Assembly: GCA_022843125.1 (NCBI GenBank) | Contig: JALHOG010000015.1 | Location: forward strand, 1-62,721 | Direction: 5' to 3' | Source: Ilumatobacteraceae bacterium | GTDB taxonomy: Bacteria; Actinomycetota; Acidimicrobiia; Acidimicrobiales; Ilumatobacteraceae | DNA: 62,721 nt | Part shown: piece after piece, positions 1-9,900 of the stretch | Numbering within the stretch: the first letter of the stretch is position 1 | Layout of the letters: each line of letters starts with the position of its first letter | The notes under the pieces: model-generated | The model's input: only the letters and a program-made list of their open reading frames with translations | Database searches by the model: none | Told to the model about the DNA's origin: nothing | Program-made: the position numbers and the translations under genes

Positions 1-1
1 G

Positions 2-934
2 TCGCCCGTGATCCGTCACCTCGCCGAGCAGCTCCACGTCGACGCCGACGCGGTCAGGGGCTCCGGCCCCGGCGGGCGGGTGTCGCGCGACGACGTCGTG
101 CGCGCCGCCGGGGCACGTCGGTTGACCCCGCGTGCCCGCCGGCTGATCGCCGAGCACGGCATCGACTCGCGGGAGCTGCCCGACGCACGGGTCGTCACCG
201 GCGACGACGTCCTGCGCTCGCTCACCGAACGGCCCACGGCCGCGCCGGAGCCGAGCCGGGCAGACACGATGCGCCGGCACATCGCCCAGCTGATCACGCG
301 CTCCTGGCAGGAGATCCCGCACTACCACGTCACGGCACGGCTCGATCTCGGCACGGCGACCGCTGCGCTCGCCCGGCACAACGCCGAGCGCCCGTTGGCC
401 GAGCGGCTGGTGATTGGGGCGGTGCTGCTGTCCGCGACCGCCCGGGCCGCGGCCGCGGTGCCGGGCTGCAACGGCTGGTGGCGCGACGGCGGGTTCGAGC
501 AGGCGGGCGCCGTCGACCTCGGCGTCGTGCTGTCACTGCGGACCGGTGGGATCGTCGTCCCGACGATCCCACTCGCAGACGAGCTGACGGTGACCCAGAT
601 GATGAGCCGGCTGAGCGAGCTCGTCCAGCGCGCCCGACAGGGTCGCCTGCGGGCGTCCGACATGTCCGAAGCCGGTATCACGGTGACGAACCTGGGCGAT
701 CTCGGCGCGGAGTCGGTCGCCGGCGTCATCCACCCACCGCAGGTCGTGCTCGTCGGCTTCGGCTCGGTGCGCGACGACGTGTGGGCCGATGCCGGTTCGG
801 TGGCGATCCGGCCGACGGTCGTCGCGACACTCGCCGGCGACCACCGTGCGATCGACGGTGTCACGGGATCGCGCTTCCTGGCGCAGCTGCAGCGCGCCAT
901 CGACCAGCTCGATCCGGACGAGGTGAAAGGATGA
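2..934 (+). CDS. 2-oxoacid dehydrogenase E2 acyltransferase (5' truncated by window edge)
   Basis: Dihydrolipoamide acyltransferase of a pyruvate- or branched-chain-type 2-oxoacid dehydrogenase complex; it moves an acyl group from the swinging lipoyl arm to CoA. The 310 visible residues begin inside the peripheral-subunit (E3/E1) binding domain (GSGPGGRVSRDDV near the start) and continue into the catalytic domain, ending with the DHRAIDG active-site motif whose His and Asp are intact. The frame is open to the window edge, so the N-terminal lipoyl domain is presumably outside; the GTG at 8 is internal. The stop overlaps the ATG of an acyl carrier protein gene, so the two are translationally coupled. 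The substrate cannot be told from this fragment. Confidence 0.9.
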   Translation, partial: SPVIRHLAEQLHVDADAVRGSGPGGRVSRDDVVRAAGARRLTPRARRLIAEHGIDSRELPDARVVTGDDVLRSLTERPTAAPEPSRADTMRRHIAQLITRSWQEIPHYHVTARLDLGTATAALARHNAERPLAERLVIGAVLLSATARAAAAVPGCNGWWRDGGFEQAGAVDLGVVLSLRTGGIVVPTIPLADELTVTQMMSRLSELVQRARQGRLRASDMSEAGITVTNLGDLGAESVAGVIHPPQVVLVGFGSVRDDVWADAGSVAIRPTVVATLAGDHRAIDGVTGSRFLAQLQRAIDQLDPDEVKG

Positions 935-1191
935 CCATGGACACGCTGGCCACGATCCGAGCAGCGATCGAGCGCGTCGCGCCCGACGTCGACGCGTCGG
1001 CCCTCGATCCCGACGTCGACTTCCGCGAGGAGGCCGATCTCGACTCGATCGACTTCCTGGGTGTGCTCAACGCGGTGCGTGACAGCACGGGCATCGAGGT
1101 CGCCGAGGCCGACTACGGCACGGTCGCGACGCTGCGGCGCTTCGCCGAGTACGTCGACGCCTTCGCGGGCATCAGCCGCCCAGATGCTTGA
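931..1191 (+). CDS. Acyl carrier protein
   Basis: An 86-residue acyl carrier protein. It is acidic and four-helix-like, with the phosphopantetheine attachment motif DLDSIDF and Ser39 as the modified residue. The start ATG overlaps the stop of the upstream E2 gene (ATGA), so production is tied to the dehydrogenase complex rather than to a fatty-acid synthase gene. No ketosynthase or acyltransferase is visible beside it, although the upstream side is cut off by the window. The last 20 bp overlap the 3' end of the convergent alkD-like gene. The family is clear; the acyl group it carries is unknown. Confidence 0.88.
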   Translation: MTMDTLATIRAAIERVAPDVDASALDPDVDFREEADLDSIDFLGVLNAVRDSTGIEVAEADYGTVATLRRFAEYVDAFAGISRPDA

Positions 1192-1915
1192 GCGCCTCCC
1201 GCACAGTCAGCCCCGACATGCGCGACTCGTGCTCACGCACGAACGCGCCCACCCAGTCGGGCTGCGGACGCGCAGCGTCACGCAGCGCCCAGCCGATCGC
1301 CTTGCGGATGAAGAAGTCCTGGCGGCCGCCGGGACCTGCGGTCGCCGCGCCCTCCAGGTTCGGTTCGATCACGTCGCGGAGCAGATCCAGATCGAGCGCC
1401 CGCTTCGCGCCGAGCTGGCTGAGGATCGCCGTACGCCGCACCCACATGTCGGGATCGACCGACCACGCCCGCATCACCGGGGCGACGCGGCCCGGATCGG
1501 CGAGCAGCTCGTCGCGGACGAGATGGCTGGCGACCTCGTCGACGAGGTCCCACCACGCCCCGGTGACCACCAGGTGACGCCACAGGTCGAGCGCGCCGCC
1601 GGCGCGGTGCAGGCGCGACGTGCGGTGCCGGGCGATGGCGGTCGCGGCGTACCGCTCCTCTCGGTACGCGGCCTCGTCCCAGAGCCCGAGGATGGCTGCT
1701 TCCCAGTCGCGCCGATCGTGCAGCCGGTGCTCCGGACGGTCGAGCTCGACGGCGACGATGCGCCTCACCTCAGCGGTGGCGACACCCCGGTAGGGCATCG
1801 TCGACTTCATGTACGCCTGCTGCTGCACGGCCCGATCCGGGTCGCCCGCCTCCGCCAACGCGGCGCGGATCGCGTGAGCGAGACACTCGTGAGCTGCTTC
1901 GCCCGACGACGTCAT
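1172..1915 (-). CDS. DNA alkylation repair protein, AlkD-like
   Basis: A 247-residue HEAT-like repeat DNA glycosylase of the AlkC/AlkD superfamily, which excises N3- and N7-alkylpurines. Supporting segments are the N-terminal QQAYMKSTMPYRG block, typical of the family, a central WWDLVDEVASHLV helix, and a C-terminal DFFIRKAIGWALRD block, which carries the residues that usually contact DNA. The ATG at 1915 is chosen because a TACTGT box at 1924-1929 lies 8 nt upstream, suggesting a leaderless transcript; the open frame extends 16 codons further. It is divergent from the DUF2510 gene. A perfect 8-bp inverted repeat sits just upstream of its -10 box. Confidence 0.88.
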   Translation of the reverse strand: MTSSGEAAHECLAHAIRAALAEAGDPDRAVQQQAYMKSTMPYRGVATAEVRRIVAVELDRPEHRLHDRRDWEAAILGLWDEAAYREERYAATAIARHRTSRLHRAGGALDLWRHLVVTGAWWDLVDEVASHLVRDELLADPGRVAPVMRAWSVDPDMWVRRTAILSQLGAKRALDLDLLRDVIEPNLEGAATAGPGGRQDFFIRKAIGWALRDAARPQPDWVGAFVREHESRMSGLTVREALKHLGG

Positions 1916-1978
1916 GCGAGGCCACAGTAGTGGGACGTCCGTCCCACGACCGACGGACCGCAACTAGTGTCGGCGGGC
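1916..1978. promoter_or_regulatory. Divergent promoter region with an 8-bp inverted repeat
   Basis: Two back-to-back -10-like boxes are seen: TACTGT on the minus strand (1924-1929, 8 nt before the alkD-like ATG) and TAGTGT on the plus strand (1965-1970, 8 nt before GTG 1979). Between them lies a perfect inverted repeat, GTGGGACG-TC-CGTCCCAC (1930-1947), abutting the minus-strand -10 box. The boxes fit leaderless transcription. The repeat is a candidate operator, which is inference. Confidence 0.5.
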
Positions 1979-3013
1979 GTGTACGACCCGCCTCCCCTGC
2001 CGCCGCCCGGCTGGTACCCCGACCCGGAGCGCCCGGGAGCGATCCGCTGGTGGGACGGGCGGACCTGGGCCCAGGCGACCCCGCTCCCCACCGGCCCCAC
2101 CGATGCCCTGCCCGACGTCGGCGATCTGTTGACCGTCGCGTTCCGTCGGGCGATCCGACACTGGCGGGCGACGGCGGTGCTCGGCGTGGTCACGTCCGGG
2201 GTCGGCACGGCCCTGACGCAGCTCGCGGTGCGCATCGGGTTCGCCGATGTCGTGATCACCGAGGACGAGGTGACGGGGTGGTCGAACGACCGCATCCCGA
2301 CGCTCGTTGCGCTCGGCGCAGCAGCGGCCGTCCTGACTGCGCTCGGTTCACTCGCGGTGATCTGGCTCGTGCTCCGTGTGCACGACGACGAGGACGCCGC
2401 GATCGGTGCCGGCATCGAGCTGGCCGCCCCGACCACGGCGTCGGAGATGCATCTCGCCGTCCGATCGCTGGTCGGCGCACTCCGAGCCGTGCCGCGTGCG
2501 TTCGGCTGGTACCTCCTCGGTGTGCTCGTCGCGCTCGTCGTGCTCGCAGTGGTCGTGGTGCTGATCGTCGTGATCCCGCCAGCCGGGATCCTGGCGGCGC
2601 TGGCCCTCGTACCGCTCTCCGTCTTCGTCATCGCCAAGTTCGCGTTCGCGATGCACGCGGCGATCGACCGGCGCGGCAACCCGTACGGGAGGTCGGCAAC
2701 GGTGAGCGAGGGCCGATTCTGGGGCGTGCTCGGACGGCTGCTGCTCGTCGCCGTGATCGCCAGTGCGATCAGCTACGGCATCAACGCCACCACCTCGTTC
2801 GCGAGCGGATCGGGCTTCGGCGGAGCCGGCGACGTCGGGGTCGAGACCGACGCCGACGGCACCTTCGAGCGCATCGAGTTGGGCGACCTCGCTCCGTCGC
2901 TCTGGCAGGTGGTCATCAGCAGCATCGGCGGCGTGATCACGACGGTGCTGGCCACCAGTGCCGCCCTCGCTGCGATGGCCCAGCTGTACCGAACCCGTCA
3001 CCAGCGGGCGTGA
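1979..3013 (+). CDS. DUF2510 domain multi-pass membrane protein
   Basis: The protein opens with a proline-rich stretch and a DUF2510 motif (PPGWYPDPE followed by RWWDGRTW), a short actinobacterial module at the cytosolic N-terminus of membrane proteins. After it come about five hydrophobic segments, around residues 60-80, 105-130, 165-215 (two closely spaced), 245-265 and 310-335. GTG 1979 is preferred because TAGTGT lies 8 nt upstream; GTG 1967 would add four residues. The molecular function is unknown. It stands alone, divergent from the alkD-like gene and 82 bp ahead of the large cyclase gene. Confidence 0.85.
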   Translation: MYDPPPLPPPGWYPDPERPGAIRWWDGRTWAQATPLPTGPTDALPDVGDLLTVAFRRAIRHWRATAVLGVVTSGVGTALTQLAVRIGFADVVITEDEVTGWSNDRIPTLVALGAAAAVLTALGSLAVIWLVLRVHDDEDAAIGAGIELAAPTTASEMHLAVRSLVGALRAVPRAFGWYLLGVLVALVVLAVVVVLIVVIPPAGILAALALVPLSVFVIAKFAFAMHAAIDRRGNPYGRSATVSEGRFWGVLGRLLLVAVIASAISYGINATTSFASGSGFGGAGDVGVETDADGTFERIELGDLAPSLWQVVISSIGGVITTVLATSAALAAMAQLYRTRHQRA

Positions 3014-3095
3014 TGCGTTCCACCAATTCGCCCTGAGTACGGGCGTGCGCACGAGTGCCCGGTGCTCTAGATTCGGGGCCTTCGGGAGGTGGAGC

Positions 3096-6000
3096 GTGGC
3101 GATTGAGGGCGCAGGTCGTGTCGCTGTGCCGCGCCCCGCACGCGCCGCGCCCGGCTCCGATGTGGACGCACTCCGGGAGGACCTGACCCCGTTCGTCCCG
3201 AGGCTTGCGGTCGAGCTCGCTCGGCGCAGGGTGCCGAGCTGGGAGCGCGTCGACGGCTCGATGCTGTCGGCCGACATCTCCGGCTTCACCGCCCTCAGCG
3301 AACGGCTCGCCGGAAAGGGCCGCGCTGGAGCCGAGGAGCTCAACCAGCTGATGAGCGCGTGCTTCACCGCCCTCATCGACGCCGCCTACCGGTTCGGTGG
3401 CGAGGTGATCAAGTTCGGTGGCGACGCGCTGCTCGTGCTCTACCGCGGCGCGGACCACGAGCGCCGCGCGACCGACGCCGGGCTGGAGATGCAGGAGGCG
3501 CTGAACACATCGGCTGCGGCGAAACGGGCGCAGCTCACCATGACGGTGGGCATCGCCGACGGACCCTTCGATGCGTTTCTCGTCGGCACCCATGCGCACC
3601 ACCTGCTGATGACCGGACCACGCAGCACGGAGGTGATCCGCCTCGAGAGCGCGGCGAGCTACGGCGAGACCCTCGTGTCGCGTGCGATCGCGTCGCAGCT
3701 CCCGGCCCACATGTGCATCGGCCAACCCGGCGATGCGGCCCCCGACGCGGTGCTCGTCACGGGTTCGACGGGCGATCCGCCGGTGGCACCGACCGTGCGC
3801 ACGCTGGGCGATGTCGACCTCGTCCCGCATGTGGCTCGTGCGGTCACCGAACAGCTGGCCGCGTTCTCGCGGCTCGGTGGCGAGCACCGCAGCGTGGTCA
3901 TCGGGTTCGTCTTCGTCGCCGGGCTCGACGAGTACCTCGCACGATCGGGGCACGAGGCGGCGGCACGTGCGCTCACCACCGTGGTCGACGGCGTCGTCGC
4001 AGCGTGTGAACGTTTCGGCGTCACCGTGCTCGACTCCGACATCGCTGCGGACGGCGTCAAGTTCATCCTCGCTGCGGGCGCCCCTGTCAACCTGGGTGAC
4101 ACCGCTGACGCGATGCTGCAGGCAGCCCTCGACATCGCGGCGATCGACGCACCGTTCGTGATCCGCCAGGGGGTGCAGCGCGGTCGCGTCTTCGCAGGTT
4201 TCCTCGGCCACCCGCACCGGAAGGCGTACACCGTCATGGGCGATCCGGTGAACACCGCGGCGCGCATGCTGGGCAAGGCGGGCGACCGCGAAGTGGTCGC
4301 CGTGTCCGAGGTCCTGGAGCACACCCGTGCGGTCTACACGACCGATCGGCTCGCTCCGTTCCTGGTCAAGGGCAAGTCGGAGCCGATTGACGCCCAGGTC
4401 GTCCGCTCGGTGACCGACCGCGTTCGTCGCGACGCCAGTGCCGTCCGACTGCTCGGGCGTGATCGCGAGCTCGCCGTCATCACCGACGCGATCGAGCGTC
4501 GCTCCGGCGTGGTGCACATCGTCGGAGCGGCCGGGGTCGGTAAGTCCCGCCTCGTCGAGGCCGCGATCGCCGCGGCCGCCGATCTGCAGATCCATCACGC
4601 GGCGTGTACGCCGTACGGGGCCGCCTCGCCGTACAGCGTGTTCCGCCCGTTGCTCCGCGACGGGACCGGTGCCGCGATCGACACGTCGCCCCACGACATG
4701 GGTCTCCACCTCGAATCGCTGGTCGCCGACCTCGCACCGCACCTGCTCCCGCTGCTCCCGCTCCTCGCCGTGCCGTTTGGGGCGTCCGTCCCACCCACCG
4801 AAGAGGCCGACGCAATCGACCCCGACTTCCGACGGATCCAGATCAGGGAGCTCGTCGTGGAGTTCCTGGACGCCGCTCTCCCCGGAGCCGCCCTGCTGGT
4901 CATCGAGGACGCGCACTGGATCGACGCCGCGTCGGCCGAGCTACTCGAACACCTGGTCCACGCTGCGGCAGATCGGCCATGGATCGCGATCGTGACCCGG
5001 CGTCCGGAGGGCACCTGGGATCTGTCGACCGACACGGCGGTGACCACGATCGCGTTGGGCGAGCTCGACGATGCGTCGATCCGAAGGCTCGCAGTTGCGG
5101 CGAGCGAACGTCCGCTGCTCGACCGGGACCTCGATGCCATCGCCGAGCGAGCGCACGGCAACCCGCTCTTCGCGATGGAGCTCGCTCGGGCGATCGCCGA
5201 CGGCACCGGGGAACTCCCAGACTCGATCGAGCAGATTCTGAGCGGTCGCGTCGACCGGCTACCCCCAAAGGCTCGGCGGCTGGTCAGGATCGCCGCCGTA
5301 CTCGGGAACGAGTTCGACCGATCGACCGTTGCCGCGATGGTGGCCGATGCGGCGGAGACGTTCGAGCTCGACGCCGCCCTCGATGCCGCCGCCCGAGCTG
5401 CCGTCGTCACCGAGCGGGCTCCTGGGACGTGGGTCTTCCAGCACTCGCTCTACCGCGACACCGCGTATGGCGGTCTGCCGTTCTCCCGCCGTCGCGCCCT
5501 TCACCAGCGGGCGGCGGTCGCGATCGAGCAGCGCGCCTCGAACACCGACGAGATGGCGCCGTTGCTGTCGATCCACTACTCAGAGGCACGTTCGTACCTG
5601 CAGGCGTGGCGGTACTCGGTGACCGCAGCCAGACAGGCGGAGGCCCAGCAGGCCACGATCGAGGCCGCTGCCGCGTACGAACGCGCCCTCATCGCCGGTC
5701 GGCGGAGCCAGCGCATCCACGACGATGAGCGGGCGCGCATCGCTGAACGCCTCGGTGACCTTCTGTACGAGCTCGGGCGGTTCGAACACTCCGAGCGGGC
5801 GTATCGCGAGGCGCGACGGCACAACGCAGACGGTCTCGGCGGCGTCCACCTCGTCCGCAAGCTCGGTGCCGTGTTCGAGCGGATGGGCAGCCCCGATCGC
5901 GCCATCGCGTGGTACCGGCGAGCCGGGCGCGCGATCCCCGCCGGCGCAGGGTCCGAATGGGCACTCGCCCGAGCCGAGGTGGTGCTCGCCGAGGCCGGGA

Positions 6001-6935
6001 TCCGATCACGCCAGGGTGACCAGCAGCGGTGCCTCATGCTCGCCCGCCAGGCGCACGGCGACGCCGTACACGCCGGTGACGAGCGTGTCGCAGCACTTGC
6101 GCTCGAACGCATGCATCTCGCCACCGTCTATCTGAGGCAGGGTGATCCGGAAGGGCTGGGACGTGCTGCGCTCGAGGCCCACCAGTCGCTCGACGACCGC
6201 AGCGGCATGGCCCGCGTCCTCATCAACCTGGGGATCGAGGCCTACTTCTCGTCCCGTTGGGACGAGGCGGGCGCCCGATACCTCGAAGCCCTCGACCTGG
6301 CACAGCGCGCCGGCAGCGTCGTGCTCGCGGCGACGGCCGCGATCAACAGCGCCGAGGTCCTCTCCGACCAGGGCGACTGGGCGCGTGCCATCGAGCTGTT
6401 GGAGAGCGCTCACCGGAACTACGCAGCAGTCGGCTACCGGGCAGGCGTCGCGGCAACCGAATTGTTCAGCGGCGTCGCCGCGATGCGCGATGGGCGCCTC
6501 GACGAAGCACGTCGTCAACTCGGCAGCGCTCGCGTGCTGCTCGTCACCCTCGGGATGGCCGACATGGTCGACGAGGTCGACTCGCGCCTCCTGGAACTCG
6601 ATCTGCTCGCCGGTCGACCGGTGGCGGCGACGGCGAGCGAGCTCCTGACTCGCCTCGGCGCAACGCACCACTGTGCCGCCCGCGTGGTACGCGCCGGAGC
6701 GCTCGACGCTCACCTCGCCGGCGACACGGTCGGAGCCGAACGTGCGCTGCGCGACGCGCTCGAGGCAGGGCCCGATCACGGGCTCGAACGATCGCTCACG
6801 TTGCGGGCCCTTGCCACCGTGGCACCCGCCGGTGCCGAGGCTCGTTCGTGGATCGACGAGGCAGAGGCGATCGACCGGGCGCTCGGCGTCCGGCGATCAC
6901 CTCCCCTGCTACCGGTGTCGGCGACCCGGCACTAG
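3096..6935 (+). CDS. Adenylate cyclase-AAA ATPase-TPR protein (soluble adenylyl cyclase architecture)
   Basis: A 1279-residue cytosolic protein. Two class III nucleotide cyclase domains come first. C1 (about residues 45-220) has both metal-binding Asp motifs, ADISGF and FGGDALL. C2 (about 265-450) lacks a clear first metal Asp but keeps the transition-state motif VNTAARM. A STAND-like NTPase follows, with Walker A GAAGVGKS near residue 478 and Walker B LLVIEDAHWID near 605, then TPR-like helices to the C-terminus. The order C1-C2-NTPase-TPR is that of mammalian sAC (ADCY10). GTG 3096 is chosen because GGAGG lies 6 nt upstream and the conserved region starts soon after; TAGATT at 3067-3072 is a plausible -10 box. 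Whether it makes cAMP is inferred from the motifs. Confidence 0.9.
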   Translation: MAIEGAGRVAVPRPARAAPGSDVDALREDLTPFVPRLAVELARRRVPSWERVDGSMLSADISGFTALSERLAGKGRAGAEELNQLMSACFTALIDAAYRFGGEVIKFGGDALLVLYRGADHERRATDAGLEMQEALNTSAAAKRAQLTMTVGIADGPFDAFLVGTHAHHLLMTGPRSTEVIRLESAASYGETLVSRAIASQLPAHMCIGQPGDAAPDAVLVTGSTGDPPVAPTVRTLGDVDLVPHVARAVTEQLAAFSRLGGEHRSVVIGFVFVAGLDEYLARSGHEAAARALTTVVDGVVAACERFGVTVLDSDIAADGVKFILAAGAPVNLGDTADAMLQAALDIAAIDAPFVIRQGVQRGRVFAGFLGHPHRKAYTVMGDPVNTAARMLGKAGDREVVAVSEVLEHTRAVYTTDRLAPFLVKGKSEPIDAQVVRSVTDRVRRDASAVRLLGRDRELAVITDAIERRSGVVHIVGAAGVGKSRLVEAAIAAAADLQIHHAACTPYGAASPYSVFRPLLRDGTGAAIDTSPHDMGLHLESLVADLAPHLLPLLPLLAVPFGASVPPTEEADAIDPDFRRIQIRELVVEFLDAALPGAALLVIEDAHWIDAASAELLEHLVHAAADRPWIAIVTRRPEGTWDLSTDTAVTTIALGELDDASIRRLAVAASERPLLDRDLDAIAERAHGNPLFAMELARAIADGTGELPDSIEQILSGRVDRLPPKARRLVRIAAVLGNEFDRSTVAAMVADAAETFELDAALDAAARAAVVTERAPGTWVFQHSLYRDTAYGGLPFSRRRALHQRAAVAIEQRASNTDEMAPLLSIHYSEARSYLQAWRYSVTAARQAEAQQATIEAAAAYERALIAGRRSQRIHDDERARIAERLGDLLYELGRFEHSERAYREARRHNADGLGGVHLVRKLGAVFERMGSPDRAIAWYRRAGRAIPAGAGSEWALARAEVVLAEAGIRSRQGDQQRCLMLARQAHGDAVHAGDERVAALALERMHLATVYLRQGDPEGLGRAALEAHQSLDDRSGMARVLINLGIEAYFSSRWDEAGARYLEALDLAQRAGSVVLAATAAINSAEVLSDQGDWARAIELLESAHRNYAAVGYRAGVAATELFSGVAAMRDGRLDEARRQLGSARVLLVTLGMADMVDEVDSRLLELDLLAGRPVAATASELLTRLGATHHCAARVVRAGALDAHLAGDTVGAERALRDALEAGPDHGLERSLTLRALATVAPAGAEARSWIDEAEAIDRALGVRRSPPLLPVSATRH

Positions 6936-9900
6936 CACCGAGGGCTCGACGCCGACGCCGACGCCGTCGAACCATTCAGACGCCAGGTCTGTGTCCCGCT
7001 CCGGAACGGCGTCGTGAACACATCGCGCTGGTTGCCGGGCAGGAAGATCTGCGGCTGGCCCCGGAGGAACGGCATCGACGTGAAGGTGTTCTCGATCAGC
7101 AGCAACGACGGCACGGCGATCGCAAACGGGGCGGGATTGTTGTAGCCCCACCGGGCTTCGTACCGCGGTGTGAACCCGGCGCCCCGATCGGTGACGCACT
7201 GCCTGACCGGCGTCACGCGCTGCGTGACCCGCGTGCGCACGACGAGATCGTCTGTGCCACAGTTCCCGGCGGCGTCGCAGACCCGAACGGTCACGGTGTA
7301 CGTGCCGGCCGAGCGGTAGATGAATGCCGCTGCGAACCGCTCGTCGTTGTTGATGACCAGCGGTGTGAACGGCCCGTTCGCGGTCCACCGAACCGAGGCG
7401 CGGTACGGGCCCGGGCCGGTCGGGTCGGTGAACGAGCCCGTGATCACCACGACGTTCGACTGGAACCCGATCTGCTCCAGGCCGTCCACGCCCATGTCGG
7501 CGAGCACGACCGGCGCCGTGTCGACGATGACGAGGGTCACGACTCGCGTGACCGTCGTGACATTGCCAGCAACGTCGGTCGCGGAGAAGGTCAACGTGTT
7601 GGCGCCCGGCTCGAGATCGCTCGCCGGGAACGTCGAGTCGGCGCACGTCGACGACGCGATACCCGACAGCAGGTCGAACGCCGAGCACGTGATCGCCACC
7701 GTGTCGAGCGGCCCGACGGTGTCAGGAGCGGTCACCGTGACCGACGGCGCCGTGGTGTCGATGTTGATCCCTGACACGTTGAGCGGCGTGCTGTTCCCGG
7801 CGGTGTCGGTCGCCGTGACCTGGAACGTCTGATTGGCACCAGGGTTGGCGACCGTGCGATCCAGCGGGCACGACGCGACACCCGTCGCATCGCTGCAGAC
7901 GAACGAGAAGGTCACGGGGCCGTTCCACCAGCCCGCCGCGTTGGCCGGCGGCGTTGCGGTGACCTCGATCACCGGGCCGGTGAGATCGGTGCGCACACGG
8001 TATGTGGACGTCAGCGTTGCTGCGTTGCCGGCCCGGTCGGTGATGTTGACCGTCGCGGTGTAGCCAGCGAAGCCGGGGGTCATCACCGGCTCCGACACCT
8101 CGACCGAGCACGCGCCGTTGACGCCTGACCGATCATCGTTGGCGACACATGTGGGTCGGACGTAGTTCGTCTCGTCGACGGTCGACCCGTTGGCCGGTGC
8201 GTTCCAGGTGATCTGCGGGGCGACCCGGTCGATGTTGATCTCGCGGGACTCGAGCGACGTGACGTTGCCGGCGGTGTCGACGACCGCGACGGAGACGCGC
8301 TGCCCCGTGACGTCCTGGTCGACCACGATCGGATCGGGGCAGACGACACCCGACAGGTCGGGGCCACACGTGACGAGCACGGTGACCGCCTCGTTGTTCC
8401 AGCCGAACTCGTTGCCGGCTTCCGGCGTCGTGCTGAGCTGTACGTCCGGTGCTGTCAGGTCGATGTTCAACACCACCGAGCCGGTGGCGCAGTTGCCGGC
8501 GGCATCGCACGACGGAGCCGACACGATCCCCTGCGCAGCTCCTTCGGTTGTCACGATGATCGGCGGCGGCACCGTCGCGTCGGGGTCGTCGACGAGCCAG
8601 GTGACCTCGACAGCCGTGTTGTGCCATCCGGCCCCGTTCGGCGGGCTCGACAGCTCCGCAGTCACAACCGGCGGCACGCCGCCGACGTCATACACGAACG
8701 TGAGCGGATCAGATGCGTTGCCGGCGCCATCGACGACGACGAGCGAGAGGGTCGTGGTTCCCGCCACATCGAGGACCACGTCGGCAACAACGCCATTGAC
8801 GGTCGTCGACGGGATGTTCTGCGCACCCGACGCGCTGTACACGATGCGCGCGATACCGGTCCCGGCATCGGCACCGCTGAGCCGAACGGTGGTCGGCAAC
8901 GGGAGGTTGCCGGCCTGGCGGTCGACTTGCGGGGTCGGGTCGGTGGTGTCGATCACGACGGAACCCGATCGCTCGTGCCCGGTGGTGGTGACGACACGCC
9001 ATGTGCGCGCGCCGTCGCCGGTGATCTCGAAGGATCCGCCGCCTGCTGGCAACGACTCGCGCTCGATGCCGTCGACGAAGACGGTCGACGGGCTCGACGA
9101 CGCTGTCACCACGACCGTGACCGGCCCGTTGTACGCACCGCTCGCAGGAGGGGTGGGCACATCGACCGACAGGACGTCCGCGGGCGGCACGGGTGGCGCC
9201 GCATCGGGCGCCAGGTCGTCGACGAAGCCGGACGCCTTGTTGGTCGCGAAGCCGACGTTGCCGGCAGCGTCCTTCGCCTGGACGATGAACTCGACCTCGG
9301 TCGTCCCAGGGGCGAGCGGCAACGAGCCGCTCCACCGATCGGTGCCGGCGACGCGGGCGAGATCGATGCCAGTCCAGGTGCTCCCGGGCGAGCCCGGGTT
9401 CTGGGCCACGAGGACGTAGATGCGATCGACGCCCGTACCGGTGTCGGTGGCGGTCACGCTGATGGCGAGGCGTCCACCGATGACTGTCGACTCGACCACA
9501 CCGATCGTCGGGGTGGTGTCGTCGGACTCGTCGGGCGACGAGTAGTACACGACGATGTCGAAGTCGGTGTCGAGCCGCTGTGTCGCCGTCGCGGAGGTGT
9601 ACTGGCCCGTCGCGACGACGAGTTGCTGACGGGTGCCGGCCGCCGTGGTGACGGTGTTGATCTCGAGCGGCTTGGTCGGGAACACGACATCGCCGGCTGC
9701 GGGCTCGGGCTGACTCGTTGACTCGTCGAAGACCGGCGTCGCGATCACCGGGTCGGTGAGCGGCTGGTAGGTCGAGGACTGACCGAGCACGATCGCACCG
9801 CGTGCGACCAGGTCGAGCTCGGTCGTGTCGGTGGCAGACACCACCGACACGTCGGTGATCGTCTTCGGCTGGATCGGGCGACCCGGGCTGACGATGACCT

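Noticed and set aside
2937..4916. A 659-residue minus-strand ORF opposite the cyclase gene
   Set aside because: Composition and codon pattern are those of a shadow frame; the cyclase frame holds all conserved motifs.
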